DNA of 64,000 nucleotides from Neobacillus kokaensis (GTDB lineage: Bacteria; Bacillota; Bacilli; Bacillales; Cytobacillaceae). The notes beneath the pieces are model-generated. The model saw only the letters and a list, made by a program, of their open reading frames with translations, had not been told where the DNA came from and made no database searches. Positions 1 through 8,009 of this stretch are shown here, in pieces; the first letter of the stretch is position 1, and each line of letters opens with the position of its first letter. Location of the stretch: the NCBI RefSeq assembly GCF_014656545.1, contig NZ_BNDS01000006.1, positions 146,386 through 210,385 of the forward strand. The letters run 5' to 3'. The translations under genes and the position numbers were made by a program.

Positions 1-190
1 TTACCGCTAATTAAAATGCCTTTTCCGCTAATTAAAATGCCTCTACCGCTAATTGGAGATGGCTTTACGTTAATAGAATTGCCTTGTGCTAATAAAGAGT
101 TGATCTGCGCTAATTAAGTTGCCATCTCCGCTAATTGGAGGTAGGTTCCTGCTAATAGAAAACCCTGCCACTAATATAAAGGCATTCTAT
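1..190. repeat. Degenerate ~21-bp tandem repeat array
   Basis: At least eight or nine tandem copies of a unit centred on CCGCTAATT, followed by AAAATGCC or GGAGxTxGG. The first two copies (4-20 and 25-41) are identical over CCGCTAATTAAAATGCC. Later copies near 46, 68, 106, 127 and 150 keep only the GCTAAT core. The array runs off the left edge, so its true length is unknown. No reading frame crosses it. Function is unknown. Confidence 0.75.
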
Positions 191-337
191 GAGGACAAAC
201 CAAGGCAGTATTAGGGAAAAATGTCCAATAGACATTACCCAACTAATCCCTTGTTTACCTAATAAATTTACGCGCTGCTCCAATCTATCATGATATAATT
301 CTAGTAGGATTATTTCATAGAGATTGGGGGATTTAGC

Positions 338-1033
338 ATGCGTAAATGGTTTATTACTTTCGTAGTCACCAGCTTGTTCTTATTATCCATGACGACTTCA
401 CAAGCATCCACTGATGGAAGAAAGCTTGAGGATTTTCCTATACAATCCCAGTTCTATCAATCTCTTAAAAATAAATCTTCCCAATTAAAGGACATTATCG
501 TTTTACCGAAACAAACATTTGATCAGCAGGAAGCAGCTAAGATGATCAATCGAATCGGTGTATTACCGACTTCGCTTTTAAACAAAATTGATCATCAAGG
601 AATTACTCTGAAGCTTTTTACCGGAAAACTGACCGATAATCCAACCGCACAGCAGCTAGCGGGAAAAATTCCAAGAGGCTATAAATCGAAAATCACCTGG
701 GACGACGTACCTGGCATCGGCGGCGGCAAGGTTGTACTTGTGAAAATCGGCTATAGTGACAAAGGAAAAGGCCACGGTTCAGTCAATTTAGAATTACACG
801 AACTGGCCCATTCCATTGACAAACACGTCTATAATAACATTAGTCAAACAGAGGAATTTAAACAGATAATGGAACAGGAACATGACAAATTGTTTCCAGA
901 AAACAGCTATTTTCTTTATCCAGAAGAATTTTTTGCTGAATCGTTTGCCATGTTTTATTTAAATAAGGATACGAATCAACAATTAAGAGAAAAGGCGCCC
1001 AAAACATTTGAAATTATCAAGGGGCTCAAATAA
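338..1033 (+). CDS. Secreted ATLF-family zinc metallopeptidase (anthrax lethal factor-like domain)
   Basis: A 231-residue protein with an N-terminal signal peptide (basic start, hydrophobic stretch about 5-18, cleavage near the SQAS segment). The catalytic part carries the zincin motif HELAH at 154-158 and a downstream EEFFAES segment at about 196-202 that should supply the third zinc ligand. This layout matches the single-domain secreted relatives of the anthrax lethal factor C-terminal domain, a group that includes the Pro-Pro endopeptidases. A GGGGG ribosome site precedes the ATG, and TATAAT lies at 294-299. It stands alone upstream of thyA. Substrate is unknown; it may act on cell-wall or spore-surface proteins. 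Confidence 0.75.
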   Translation: MRKWFITFVVTSLFLLSMTTSQASTDGRKLEDFPIQSQFYQSLKNKSSQLKDIIVLPKQTFDQQEAAKMINRIGVLPTSLLNKIDHQGITLKLFTGKLTDNPTAQQLAGKIPRGYKSKITWDDVPGIGGGKVVLVKIGYSDKGKGHGSVNLELHELAHSIDKHVYNNISQTEEFKQIMEQEHDKLFPENSYFLYPEEFFAESFAMFYLNKDTNQQLREKAPKTFEIIKGLK

Positions 1034-1067
1034 AATTAAAAGATATGGAATTAGAGGAGTGTAAAAC

Positions 1068-1862
1068 TTGAAACAATATTTAGATCTATGTAAGCATGTC
1101 CTGGAGACAGGAACGGTGAAGGGTGATCGAACAGGTACCGGAACAATCAGCACCTTTGGGTACCAAATGCGATTTAACCTCGAGGAAGGCTTCCCGCTGT
1201 TAACAACGAAAAAACTTCATTTGAAATCAATTATTTATGAGCTGTTATGGTTTTTACAAGGGGATACGAATGTCCGCTATTTACAGGAGCATGGAGTCCG
1301 CATTTGGAACGAATGGGCAGACGAAAACGGTGAGCTCGGCCCAGTGTATGGTCACCAATGGCGTTCTTGGACCGGGGCGGACGGTAAAACGGTGGATCAA
1401 ATCAGCGAATTAATTGAGCAAATTATAACCAACCCAAATTCCCGTAGATTGCTGGTGAATGCTTGGAATGTCGCAGACATTGATCAAATGGCCCTGCCTC
1501 CTTGCCACTGTATGTTCCAATTCTATGTAGCTGATGGCAAGCTGTCCTGTCAGCTATACCAGCGTTCTGCTGATGTGTTCCTTGGAGTGCCGTTTAATAT
1601 AGCATCCTATGCGCTGTTAACGATGATGATTGCTCATGTCACGGGCCTAAAGCCAGGTGAATTTATTCATACCTTTGGAGATACCCATATTTATCAAAAT
1701 CATTTGGAGCAGGTTAAGCTGCAGCTAACAAGAGAGCCGCGCCCGCTGCCAACTCTTAAAATAAATCCCGACGTTAAAGATATTTTTTCATTCCAATACG
1801 AGGATTTTGTGCTAGAAAATTATGATCCACATCCACATATTAAAGGAGTGGTCAGTGTATGA
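1068..1862 (+). CDS. thyA: Thymidylate synthase
   Basis: Converts dUMP to dTMP using methylene-tetrahydrofolate and releases dihydrofolate, the substrate of the next gene. The 264-residue length is that of the E. coli-type ThyA class. The catalytic cysteine is C146 within LPPCHC, and the nucleotide-binding segment [17 protein letters not shown] is intact. Translation begins at TTG (1068) behind GAGGAG. The stop overlaps the dfrA start by four bases (ATGA), so the two enzymes of the thymidylate cycle are translationally coupled. Confidence 0.97.
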   Translation: MKQYLDLCKHVLETGTVKGDRTGTGTISTFGYQMRFNLEEGFPLLTTKKLHLKSIIYELLWFLQGDTNVRYLQEHGVRIWNEWADENGELGPVYGHQWRSWTGADGKTVDQISELIEQIITNPNSRRLLVNAWNVADIDQMALPPCHCMFQFYVADGKLSCQLYQRSADVFLGVPFNIASYALLTMMIAHVTGLKPGEFIHTFGDTHIYQNHLEQVKLQLTREPRPLPTLKINPDVKDIFSFQYEDFVLENYDPHPHIKGVVSV

Positions 1863-2353
1863 TTTCCTTTATAGTTGCTATGGATGAAAACCGGGTGATT
1901 GGGAGAAATAATCAATTGCCGTGGCACCTGCCCGAGGACTTGAAGTTTTTTAAAAGGACGACAATGGGGCGCCCAATCGCGATGGGACGGAAAACACATG
2001 AATCAATCGGCCGGCCGCTTCCAGGGCGGGAAAACTTGATTATAACCCGTCAAAAGGGGTATCAGGCTGAAGGCTGCAGAGTGTTTGACACAATGGATGA
2101 TTTTATTTCGTACTGCCGCGAGCAGGATGAGGAGATTTTTGTGATTGGCGGGGCTGAAATTTTTAAAGAAACCTTCGCTTATGTGGACAGGCTGTACATT
2201 ACTTTGATTCATCATCAATTCGAGGGCGATACATTTTTTCCAGAATTTGATTATCATGAATGGAAGCTCGTCTCATCCGAACCAGGAATTAAAGATGAAA
2301 AAAATCCTTATGTTTATGAATTTCAAACTTACGAACGGAAAGTAAGGGAATGA
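1859..2353 (+). CDS. dfrA: Dihydrofolate reductase
   Basis: Reduces dihydrofolate to tetrahydrofolate with NADPH, regenerating the cofactor consumed by ThyA. The 164-residue protein has the usual N-terminal strand, the [15 protein letters not shown] substrate loop with its acidic residue, the [16 protein letters not shown] cofactor loop, and the FVIGGAEIF segment near residue 100. The start overlaps the thyA stop, and an intrinsic terminator follows 17 bases after the gene. Nothing suggests the trimethoprim-resistant form. Confidence 0.97.
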   Translation: MISFIVAMDENRVIGRNNQLPWHLPEDLKFFKRTTMGRPIAMGRKTHESIGRPLPGRENLIITRQKGYQAEGCRVFDTMDDFISYCREQDEEIFVIGGAEIFKETFAYVDRLYITLIHHQFEGDTFFPEFDYHEWKLVSSEPGIKDEKNPYVYEFQTYERKVRE

Positions 2354-2369
2354 TCTAAAACAAAAATAA

Positions 2370-2394
2370 GCATCAGCCAAGGCTGGTGCTTTTT
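2370..2394 (+). terminator. Intrinsic terminator after thyA-dfrA
   Basis: Nine-base-pair stem (GCATCAGCC with GGCTGGTGC, one G-U pair) with a two-base loop, followed by a T run. Confidence 0.85.
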
Positions 2395-2413
2395 CTTTAC
2401 AGTAATTGGATGT

Positions 2414-2653
2414 TTAGAATTGTAATCCATTAATTTCGTATTCGGCCAATTTAGCCAGCATACCGCGGAATTCGTGTGGATGGCAAAATTCCTCCTCGCG
2501 GAAATGTGCTTTCACCCAGGCAATCAGTTCTTTTGGGCTATTAAAATATTCGCCGGTTCGGTCGCTTTTTCGAATGGTGTATCTTCCATTATCGTCATCG
2601 ATCGTTACTTCCACTGGCAGAGCTCCATCAAAACTGCATAGTGAAAATTCCAT
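2414..2653 (-). CDS. Small conserved hypothetical protein
   Basis: A 79-residue acidic protein that I do not recognise as a named family. It has a beta-rich first half, then an amphipathic segment (PKELIAWVKAHF) and a C-terminal helix. The frame can be extended to GTG at 2662, but AGGAAG lies about eight bases before the ATG at 2653 and directly abuts the GTG, so the ATG is chosen. It sits convergent to dfrA and divergent from tatA. Confidence 0.6.
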   Translation of the reverse strand: MEFSLCSFDGALPVEVTIDDDNGRYTIRKSDRTGEYFNSPKELIAWVKAHFREEEFCHPHEFRGMLAKLAEYEINGLQF

Positions 2654-2958
2654 CCAACTCACTTCCTATCTAAAATGAATTTTTATTAGTAAATATTACT
2701 AATATTTCAATTATATGCGAAATGATGTTCATTGTCAAAATATTTTAAAAATTATGTTAAAAAATTCTGCGTTGACTTTAAAATAGGTTATTGTTAAATT
2801 GACTATAGAGCTTTATAGGGGAGAATCCCAATTATCACAATTACGTTTTTATTGATTTTGTGAAATTACTATGAATTATTTTGAAAAATTAACCCAAACT
2901 AAATTTTCAATATTATAATCGTAGTAGTAATACTAACAACTAATGAGGAGGTATTTCC
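2654..2958. other. AT-rich intergenic region upstream of tatA
   Basis: About 305 bases without a credible reading frame. It must hold the promoter of the minus-strand small gene and that of tatA. A TATAAT at 2914-2919 lacks a good -35 partner; TTGACT at 2772-2777 is a second possible element. GAGGAGG sits just before the tatA start. Nothing else is recognisable. Confidence 0.5.
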
Positions 2959-3153
2959 ATGTTTTCAAATATCGGAGTACCGGGATTAATTTTGATTTTA
3001 GTGCTTGCTCTCATCATTTTTGGACCAAAAAAACTGCCTGAAATTGGCCGGGCATTCGGGCAAACATTAAAGGAATTTAAAAAATCAACACGAGAGCTTA
3101 CTGAAGATGTAATGGAAGACATTAAAGACGAAAAAGAAAAATTGACTAAATAA
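2959..3153 (+). CDS. tatA: Twin-arginine translocase subunit TatA
   Basis: Pore-forming component of the Tat pathway, which exports folded proteins bearing RR signal peptides. The 64-residue protein has one N-terminal membrane helix (about 4-20), the hinge [11 protein letters not shown], an amphipathic helix (about 26-45) and a charged tail, the standard TatA/E layout. It precedes tatC, forming a minimal two-gene TatAC system of the Gram-positive type. A hairpin between the genes may lower tatC expression relative to tatA. Confidence 0.95.
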   Translation: MFSNIGVPGLILILVLALIIFGPKKLPEIGRAFGQTLKEFKKSTRELTEDVMEDIKDEKEKLTK

Positions 3154-3184
3154 GGTGTGAGATAATGCGTCTTGCACCTTTTTC
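3152..3184 (+). terminator. Hairpin with T run between tatA and tatC
   Basis: Eleven-base-pair stem (AAGGTGTGAGA with TCTTGCACCTT, two G-U pairs) followed by TTTTTCTT. Because tatC follows on the same strand, it may act as a partial terminator. Confidence 0.65.
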
Positions 3185-3286
3185 TTCTCGAATATAAACT
3201 ATATTTTGTGTGATAAAGTGATGTAGAGAAATCTGCAGGTCGCATTCACGCTAATTTTCAACCTTCGAAATTGGCAGGGGAAGTAA

Positions 3287-4027
3287 ATGGAAGATAAAGA
3301 ACTACAGCTTGTTGATCATTTAGAGGAATTACGTAAACGAATTATCATTGTGGCGCTCGCCTTTATAGTTTTCTTTATTCTAGGATTTATCTATGTGGAT
3401 GACATCTATAAATGGTTTGTTCGAGACCTGGACGTGAAATTAATGGTCCTTGGGCCGAGTGATATAATTTGGATTTATTTTATGCTGGCAACAGTCGTAG
3501 CGATCGCCGGAACCATTCCTGTATTAGCGCTGCAAATCTGGCTGTTTGTAAAGCCTGCATTAAAACCGGATGAACAAAGGCTAACCCTGTCCTATATTCC
3601 AGCATTGTTTTTATTATTTATTATGGGACTGGCTTTCGGCTATTTTGTTATTTTCCCAATGGTGCTGAAATTCTTAGTAAACATTGGCGCAGGCATGTTT
3701 GTCACAAACTTTACCGCTGACAGATATTTTAGCTTTATTATGAATATGACGCTTCCATTCGGTGTATTGTTCGAACTGCCGGTTGTCGTCATGTTCTTGA
3801 CTTCACTAGGCATTATTAATCCTTTCGTATTAGCAAAGATCCGTAAATATGCTTACTTTGTACTTATCATTATCGCTGTCGTCATCACACCGCCAGACTT
3901 CATGTCTGACTTCGTTGTGACATTGCCATTATTGCTGCTGTATGAAGTCAGCATCAACCTATCAAAATTTGTTTACCGGAAAAAATTAAAGAAACAGCAG
4001 GAAGAAGAAATCATTGAAGCAACTTAG
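3287..4027 (+). CDS. tatC: Sec-independent translocase protein TatC
   Basis: Integral membrane receptor of the Tat pathway that binds RR signal peptides together with TatA. The 246-residue protein begins with the conserved cytoplasmic HLEELRKRI segment (about 10-19) and has six predicted membrane helices. The FxxxFPxVxxFL-type segment and the FELPV motif before the fourth helix are clear. The C-terminus is lysine/glutamate-rich. It follows tatA by 133 bases, with an intervening hairpin. Confidence 0.95.
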   Translation: MEDKELQLVDHLEELRKRIIIVALAFIVFFILGFIYVDDIYKWFVRDLDVKLMVLGPSDIIWIYFMLATVVAIAGTIPVLALQIWLFVKPALKPDEQRLTLSYIPALFLLFIMGLAFGYFVIFPMVLKFLVNIGAGMFVTNFTADRYFSFIMNMTLPFGVLFELPVVVMFLTSLGIINPFVLAKIRKYAYFVLIIIAVVITPPDFMSDFVVTLPLLLLYEVSINLSKFVYRKKLKKQQEEEIIEAT

Positions 4028-4035
4028 CTTTAGTA

Positions 4036-4077
4036 AACAGCCCTCATTCTTTTGGGAGAATGGGGGCTGTTTTTTTG
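4036..4077 (+). terminator. Intrinsic terminator after tatC
   Basis: Strong stem (AACAGCCCTCATTCT with AGAATGGGGGCTGTT) followed by seven T residues. Confidence 0.92.
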
Positions 4078-4093
4078 AGTTGTTGTTAATAAT

Positions 4094-4258
4094 AAAGAAC
4101 ATTAATTTCTTAATAAAGAATGAAAAAGTAAGGATACGAAAGAAAACAGGAGAAAACATTACAAAAATGTTCTTTATTAAGAAAATATGCCTATTTTTGA
4201 GGTTTTTCATGTGTATTAGGATGTTTTATAATCGGATTGTAGGTTCTTAAAAAAGAAC
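4094..4258 (+). promoter_or_regulatory. Candidate SinR operators and promoter of the tapA-sipW-tasA operon
   Basis: SinR, the Bacillus biofilm repressor, recognises GTTCTYT-like boxes, often inverted. Here AAAGAAC lies at 4094-4100, GTTCTTT at 4169-4175, and a perfect inverted pair (GTTCTT, four bases, AAGAAC) at 4243-4258. A candidate sigma-A promoter (TTTTCA at 4204-4209, 17-base spacer, TATAAT at 4227-4232) would start transcription about ten bases before the inverted pair, so a bound repressor would sit on the start region. The assignment to SinR is inferred from motif and from the known regulation of tapA in B. subtilis. Confidence 0.7.
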
Positions 4259-4343
4259 AAAACCCAAAAACCATGCAAATGAACTAGGGCTTTAGAATGA
4301 TGATGATATATCCATTTGGATGGATTTTTAGGGAGGGATCACT

Positions 4344-4895
4344 ATCAGATTTACTAGGGTTCGAAGATTTAGGAAAAGAAATAAACATCTTTGGATTGTA
4401 TGGAATATTGGCTTAGTTTGGTATTTATTTATGTTTTCATCAATAAATCTACCTTTTACATCTACCAATGCGGTATTTGTCAGCCAAGCAAAAAATAAAT
4501 CCACCTTCCAAGCCAGAACTTGGTATGATAACAGCCTTTTGGAATTTACCAATAATGTGGGCGGGGATTGTAAAGAAATCTTTGCTGATATAAAGAACGT
4601 GGGCTCAGGAGATATGGGTATCACCTCAACCTATTCTGTTTACTATAGCGAAACAGGGAACCCTGTAGGTCCAAAAGGTGAAACTGGTGAACTTGTATTT
4701 TCGAAAGGCGAAATTCCAAAAATAAAAGCTAAGGGTTCAATAAAACTTACATACACTCCTAAAAAACAGGGATTCTACATGTTTGTCACCTTCCAGCATC
4801 CTGATAAACCTATTGGAAGTGGAGATATAGTAATTGAAAAAAAAGCAGCAGCTGTAAGCAATAAGATCAATGTGAATAACTGCTCGAAGCAGTAA
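4344..4895 (+). CDS. tapA: TapA-like amyloid fibre anchoring/assembly protein, apparent ATC start
   Basis: In B. subtilis TapA is exported and helps TasA fibres assemble on the cell surface. The mature part here has the family layout: a TWYDNSLLEF segment, an NxGSGDM-like repeat and a YSVYYSETGNP strand. The first in-frame ATG (4431) has no ribosome site and would discard the signal peptide. The frame stays open upstream and encodes a basic stretch (FTRVRRFRKRNK) and a hydrophobic core (WIVWNIGLVWYLF). GGGAGGG at 4331-4337 lies six bases before ATC at 4344; an in-frame TAG at 4329 limits further extension. I therefore annotate a 183-residue protein starting at ATC. The alternative is a mutated or mis-sequenced start. 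It is followed by sipW. Confidence 0.7.
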   Translation: MRFTRVRRFRKRNKHLWIVWNIGLVWYLFMFSSINLPFTSTNAVFVSQAKNKSTFQARTWYDNSLLEFTNNVGGDCKEIFADIKNVGSGDMGITSTYSVYYSETGNPVGPKGETGELVFSKGEIPKIKAKGSIKLTYTPKKQGFYMFVTFQHPDKPIGSGDIVIEKKAAAVSNKINVNNCSKQ

Positions 4896-4930
4896 AAATG
4901 GATAAACATTTAAAACAGGGTGGGGAAAGA

Positions 4931-5500
4931 ATGAATTCATTAAAAAAATGGGCTAGTAGAATTACTTCACTACTAATATATGGCTTTTTACTTTGTATGA
5001 TTGTACTGGTAGTTTCAGCCAAAATATCTGGGGGAACTCCCAAGGTCTTTGGGTATGAATTAATGTCTGTTCTTTCAGGATCAATGGAACCAAGTATTAA
5101 AACAGGATCCATTATTGCAGTAAAACCAATTTCAAACGTTTCACAGTTAAAGAAGGGTGATGTCATCACTTTTAAGGCTGCGGATAGTCCTGATACATTG
5201 ATTACTCATAGAATTATTGAAGTTCAAAAGGTAAAAGACTCTCTCCAATTTGTAACAAAGGGGGATAACAACGATTCAAAAGACTCAAGTGCTGTTACCT
5301 CCGACCGAGTTGTAGCAAAGTATTCCGGCTTCACCATTCCATTTCTTGGCCAATTATTTGAATTTATGCAATCAAAAACAGGAGCTATCTGGCTAATGAT
5401 TGTTCCTGGAGTATTGCTGATTTTATATTCTATTGTAAATATATGGATAACTATTTCTCGATTTGAGAAGGAAAAGGAAAACCAAAAAGTAGCATCTTAA
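4931..5500 (+). CDS. sipW: ER-type signal peptidase I SipW
   Basis: Membrane signal peptidase dedicated to the TasA/TapA type of matrix protein. The 189-residue protein has an N-terminal membrane helix (about 10-30), the catalytic LSGSMEP box with Ser51, and a conserved THR at 92-94 whose His93 replaces the lysine used by other bacterial type I peptidases. That makes it the Ser/His ER-type. A second helix lies at about 155-177 with a charged tail. An upstream ATG at 4898 lacks a ribosome site, whereas GGTGGGGAAAG precedes 4931, so the latter is chosen. It sits between its two presumed substrates. Confidence 0.93.
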   Translation: MNSLKKWASRITSLLIYGFLLCMIVLVVSAKISGGTPKVFGYELMSVLSGSMEPSIKTGSIIAVKPISNVSQLKKGDVITFKAADSPDTLITHRIIEVQKVKDSLQFVTKGDNNDSKDSSAVTSDRVVAKYSGFTIPFLGQLFEFMQSKTGAIWLMIVPGVLLILYSIVNIWITISRFEKEKENQKVAS

Positions 5501-5589
5501 TTATCCAGTTTGATTCTCCTAATCATAGGAGTTCAAAATAAATAAACTACCCTTACATAAAATTGGGGAAAATCAAGGAGGAGAAAAGA

Positions 5590-6132
5590 ATGAGTATTAA
5601 AAAGAAAATTGGGGGAGCACTTCTAGGAACAGCACTTGGTGCAGCATTAGTCGGTGGGGGAACATTTGCTTTATTCACAAGTTCTGCTACAAATGAAGGA
5701 AACACAGCAACGACAGGTACTATGACAATTTCTGATATTACTGGTGGGGATGGAAAAGCAGCATTTACTGTTACAAATATGGCCCCTGGGGATAGTGGGA
5801 AAGGAACAGTAACAATTAAAAATAACGGTACATTAGATGCGTGGGTAGCAATTGAATCAGCTACAGATACGGGGGATTTAGCTCCAGCACTTAATGTTAC
5901 AGCTAATTCAGCTCCTGTTTTAATTCCAGCAAAAGGAACAACAACCTTTGATGTAAACTATGATTTACCAAAGTCAACAGGTAATGCATTTCAGGGAAAA
6001 TCTGCACAACTTGATGTAGTCTTTAAGGCAGTTCAAGCTAAAAACAATTTAAATGATCCAAATGGTGACGGTGATACATCAGATGCAAACGGTCCAATTT
6101 CATGGAATGAGAATGCATCAGTTACACCATAA
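5590..6132 (+). CDS. tasA: TasA/camelysin family matrix protein
   Basis: Secreted structural protein of the biofilm matrix; family members form fibres, and camelysin (CalY) also has reported protease activity. The 180-residue protein has a SipW-type signal peptide rich in Gly/Ala ending near GTFALFTSSA. It then carries the family features TMTISDI, NMAPGDSGKGTVTIKNNGTLDAWV and a QGKSAQLDVVFKAVQ strand. The start at 5590 follows AAGGAGGAG. The C-terminus contains DPNGDGDTSD, which resembles a calcium-binding Dx[DN]xDG loop. A terminator-like hairpin follows, as expected for a product needed in excess of the next gene. Confidence 0.9.
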   Translation: MSIKKKIGGALLGTALGAALVGGGTFALFTSSATNEGNTATTGTMTISDITGGDGKAAFTVTNMAPGDSGKGTVTIKNNGTLDAWVAIESATDTGDLAPALNVTANSAPVLIPAKGTTTFDVNYDLPKSTGNAFQGKSAQLDVVFKAVQAKNNLNDPNGDGDTSDANGPISWNENASVTP

Positions 6133-6140
6133 GATGAATG

Positions 6141-6172
6141 AGGTGGTGGTAATTCTTACCATCACCTTTTTT
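6141..6172 (+). terminator. Hairpin terminator after tasA
   Basis: Twelve-base-pair stem (AGGTGGTGGTAA with TTACCATCACCT, one G-U pair) and six T residues. It may limit read-through into the second tasA-like gene. Confidence 0.85.
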
Positions 6173-6192
6173 GATAGAAGGGAGGTATCACC

Positions 6193-6912
6193 TTGTTGAA
6201 CAAAAATAAATTAATGATGTACACATTAACAGGGGTTCTAGGCATCGGGTTATCAATTGGTGGGGCAACGTTCGCTCTTTTCACAAGTAGTGCAACAAAT
6301 GAAGGTAATTCAGTTACTACCGGAACTATAATTTTAAAAGCCAAAAGAGATCATGGCGATTATGTGCCAGGGCCTATGTTTTATACTGATTATTTAGACC
6401 CTGCAGGCAAACACCCATATGATGTCAAAGATGTAAACCCTAGTGGAGAGGCCATCGGCGGTTGGGCACCAGGTGATAAAATTCAACGTACAATGATTTT
6501 AACTAATGAAGGAAGCTTAGATGCAAAAATTACAGGTCTTAAGGCATCATTCCGTACTACCTATTCACAAAATGTACCGGTAATCGGAGAAAGGGCCATT
6601 TCGGGAGGGCTTACATCCGGGGATATTTATGATGAGTTTATATCAAAAGCAAATGTTAAAGTGTCCATACCAGATGAGGGCATCCTTTTATATGATGGAC
6701 CTTTAAGTGGACTTATATCTACCGATACAGATAAATATACAAACCTACTAAATAATCCTGTTTTAATGGGAACAGAGCCACCTTTTGAACCTGGACCATT
6801 AAATGTTACCTTTGAACTCTCATTAGATAAAACTGCCAGTAATAAATTACAGGGTCAAACCTTTATTTTTGACTTTGGTTTCTTTGCTGAACAAGTCAAA
6901 TATAATGATTAA
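6193..6912 (+). CDS. Second TasA/camelysin-like secreted protein
   Basis: A 239-residue paralogue of the preceding protein. The signal-peptide end (ATFALFTSSATNEGN) is nearly identical to that of TasA, indicating duplication and shared SipW processing. Following domains keep the WAPGDKIQRTMILTNEGSLDAKI motif but contain a long insertion (about residues 50-75 and 115-190) absent from TasA. The C-terminal LQGQTFIFDFGFFAEQ strand matches the family end. Translation begins at TTG (6193 or 6196) behind GGGAGG. It may be a minor fibre subunit or adaptor. Confidence 0.8.
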   Translation: MLNKNKLMMYTLTGVLGIGLSIGGATFALFTSSATNEGNSVTTGTIILKAKRDHGDYVPGPMFYTDYLDPAGKHPYDVKDVNPSGEAIGGWAPGDKIQRTMILTNEGSLDAKITGLKASFRTTYSQNVPVIGERAISGGLTSGDIYDEFISKANVKVSIPDEGILLYDGPLSGLISTDTDKYTNLLNNPVLMGTEPPFEPGPLNVTFELSLDKTASNKLQGQTFIFDFGFFAEQVKYND

Positions 6913-6927
6913 AATTTTGTAAAACTG

Positions 6928-6950
6928 AACCGCGGTTAAAAACCGCGGTT
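6928..6950. other. Palindromic hairpin between the second and third tasA-like genes
   Basis: Two copies of the self-complementary word AACCGCGGTT separated by AAA form a ten-base-pair stem. It lacks a proper T run, so it may be an RNA processing or stability element rather than a terminator. Confidence 0.55.
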
Positions 6951-6971
6951 TAGGTATTGCGAGGGACTCTT

Positions 6972-7832
6972 ATGAGAAACCATAAACTGCTTTTTTTCTC
7001 TATTATTATTTTTACTTTTATTCTAATAATATCTTTTGTACAGATAAGAGGTACAAAAGCTGATGAAACAGTATATAATGTTGATATTTCCACAACCCCT
7101 TCAGAAGGTTTTTTAATCGCTGATAATATGGCACCAGGCGATAAAAAGACCTCAATTTTAAAAGTAAGTAATAATGGCAATCTAGATTTTAATTACTCCG
7201 TAAGTTCCCGTCAGGAAACAGGGGATCTTGTTTTATATAATCGTATATTACTTAAAGTATCGGATGTTGAAGGCAATCTTTATGAAGGAACTTTAAATGA
7301 TTTTCTTAATTTCGCATTAGGAACAATTGCCATTGGCGAAAGTGATACGTTGACATTTACGGCAGAGCTTCCGATTGAGACGGGAAATGAGCTGCAAGGG
7401 AAATCTACTAATATAGCCTTTGACTTCTCAGCGGTTGGCCATGAAGAGCAGATTCCGATAGGGGATCAATGCTATGAACCTCCATTTGTGAACCGAAATT
7501 TTACGCTGCATCAAAAATCAACGGTACCAATTAAGTTTCATCTGCGTAATGAGTATGGCAACTTAGAAAACGAACTTCTGCAAAATGTAAGGCTGGAGGT
7601 AACTGGTCCTTCAGGCGGAGCTGGCACTGTCAACTATGTTTTTACACCGAAAGACGGCACATTAGATTTTCAAAAAGTAAATCCGCCGCACTATCACGCT
7701 CGTTTTTCCACCTTTGATTATCCAGTTATGGATGATCAGTGGTATACAGCAACAGTATATGTTGATAACAAAGAGTATTGTGAAAAAACATTCCAAGTAC
7801 TAAAAAGCGGGAACCGTTCCAATGCAGAATAA
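6972..7832 (+). CDS. TasA-like domain fused to a PxKF domain, membrane-anchored or secreted
   Basis: A 286-residue protein. A hydrophobic segment (about 5-25) is followed by a TasA/camelysin domain (NMAPGDKKTSILKVSNNGNLDF; ELQGKSTNIAFDFSAVG at the end). Then comes a second domain with FTLHQKSTVPIKFHLRNEYG, the PxKF signature found in many Ig-like surface proteins. Two cysteines (CYEP and EYCEKTF) could form a disulphide. The start at 6972 follows GAGGGA; TTG at 6957 is possible but poorly placed. Last gene of the matrix operon. The fusion suggests a surface anchor or fibre cap; this is inference. Confidence 0.7.
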   Translation: MRNHKLLFFSIIIFTFILIISFVQIRGTKADETVYNVDISTTPSEGFLIADNMAPGDKKTSILKVSNNGNLDFNYSVSSRQETGDLVLYNRILLKVSDVEGNLYEGTLNDFLNFALGTIAIGESDTLTFTAELPIETGNELQGKSTNIAFDFSAVGHEEQIPIGDQCYEPPFVNRNFTLHQKSTVPIKFHLRNEYGNLENELLQNVRLEVTGPSGGAGTVNYVFTPKDGTLDFQKVNPPHYHARFSTFDYPVMDDQWYTATVYVDNKEYCEKTFQVLKSGNRSNAE

Positions 7833-7849
7833 TAGGATTCTAACCTAAA

Positions 7850-7873
7850 AGACCTTGAAATTGTTCAGGGTCT
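7850..7873 (+). terminator. Weak terminator after the matrix operon
   Basis: Ten-base-pair stem (AGACCTTGAA with TTCAGGGTCT) followed by a poor T tract. Confidence 0.5.
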
Positions 7874-8009
7874 AATTTATTGCGGGGATTCTAAGGAAAC
7901 AATATCATTTAGTAAATTCCCTCTCGTTTTCCTATCGTAAAAAAATAATCATTCCCATCCCCTGTCGAAACTTGTATAATCAAGGGAGTAACGGTAGGGA
8001 TGTGAATTC

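Noticed and set aside
1-190. CRISPR array
   Set aside because: The ~21-base units are tandem and degenerate with no unique spacers of uniform length, and no cas genes are nearby.
4014-4250. 78-codon plus-strand ORF after tatC
   Set aside because: It runs through the tatC terminator and the AT-rich regulatory region, with low-complexity Phe/Lys composition and no ribosome site.
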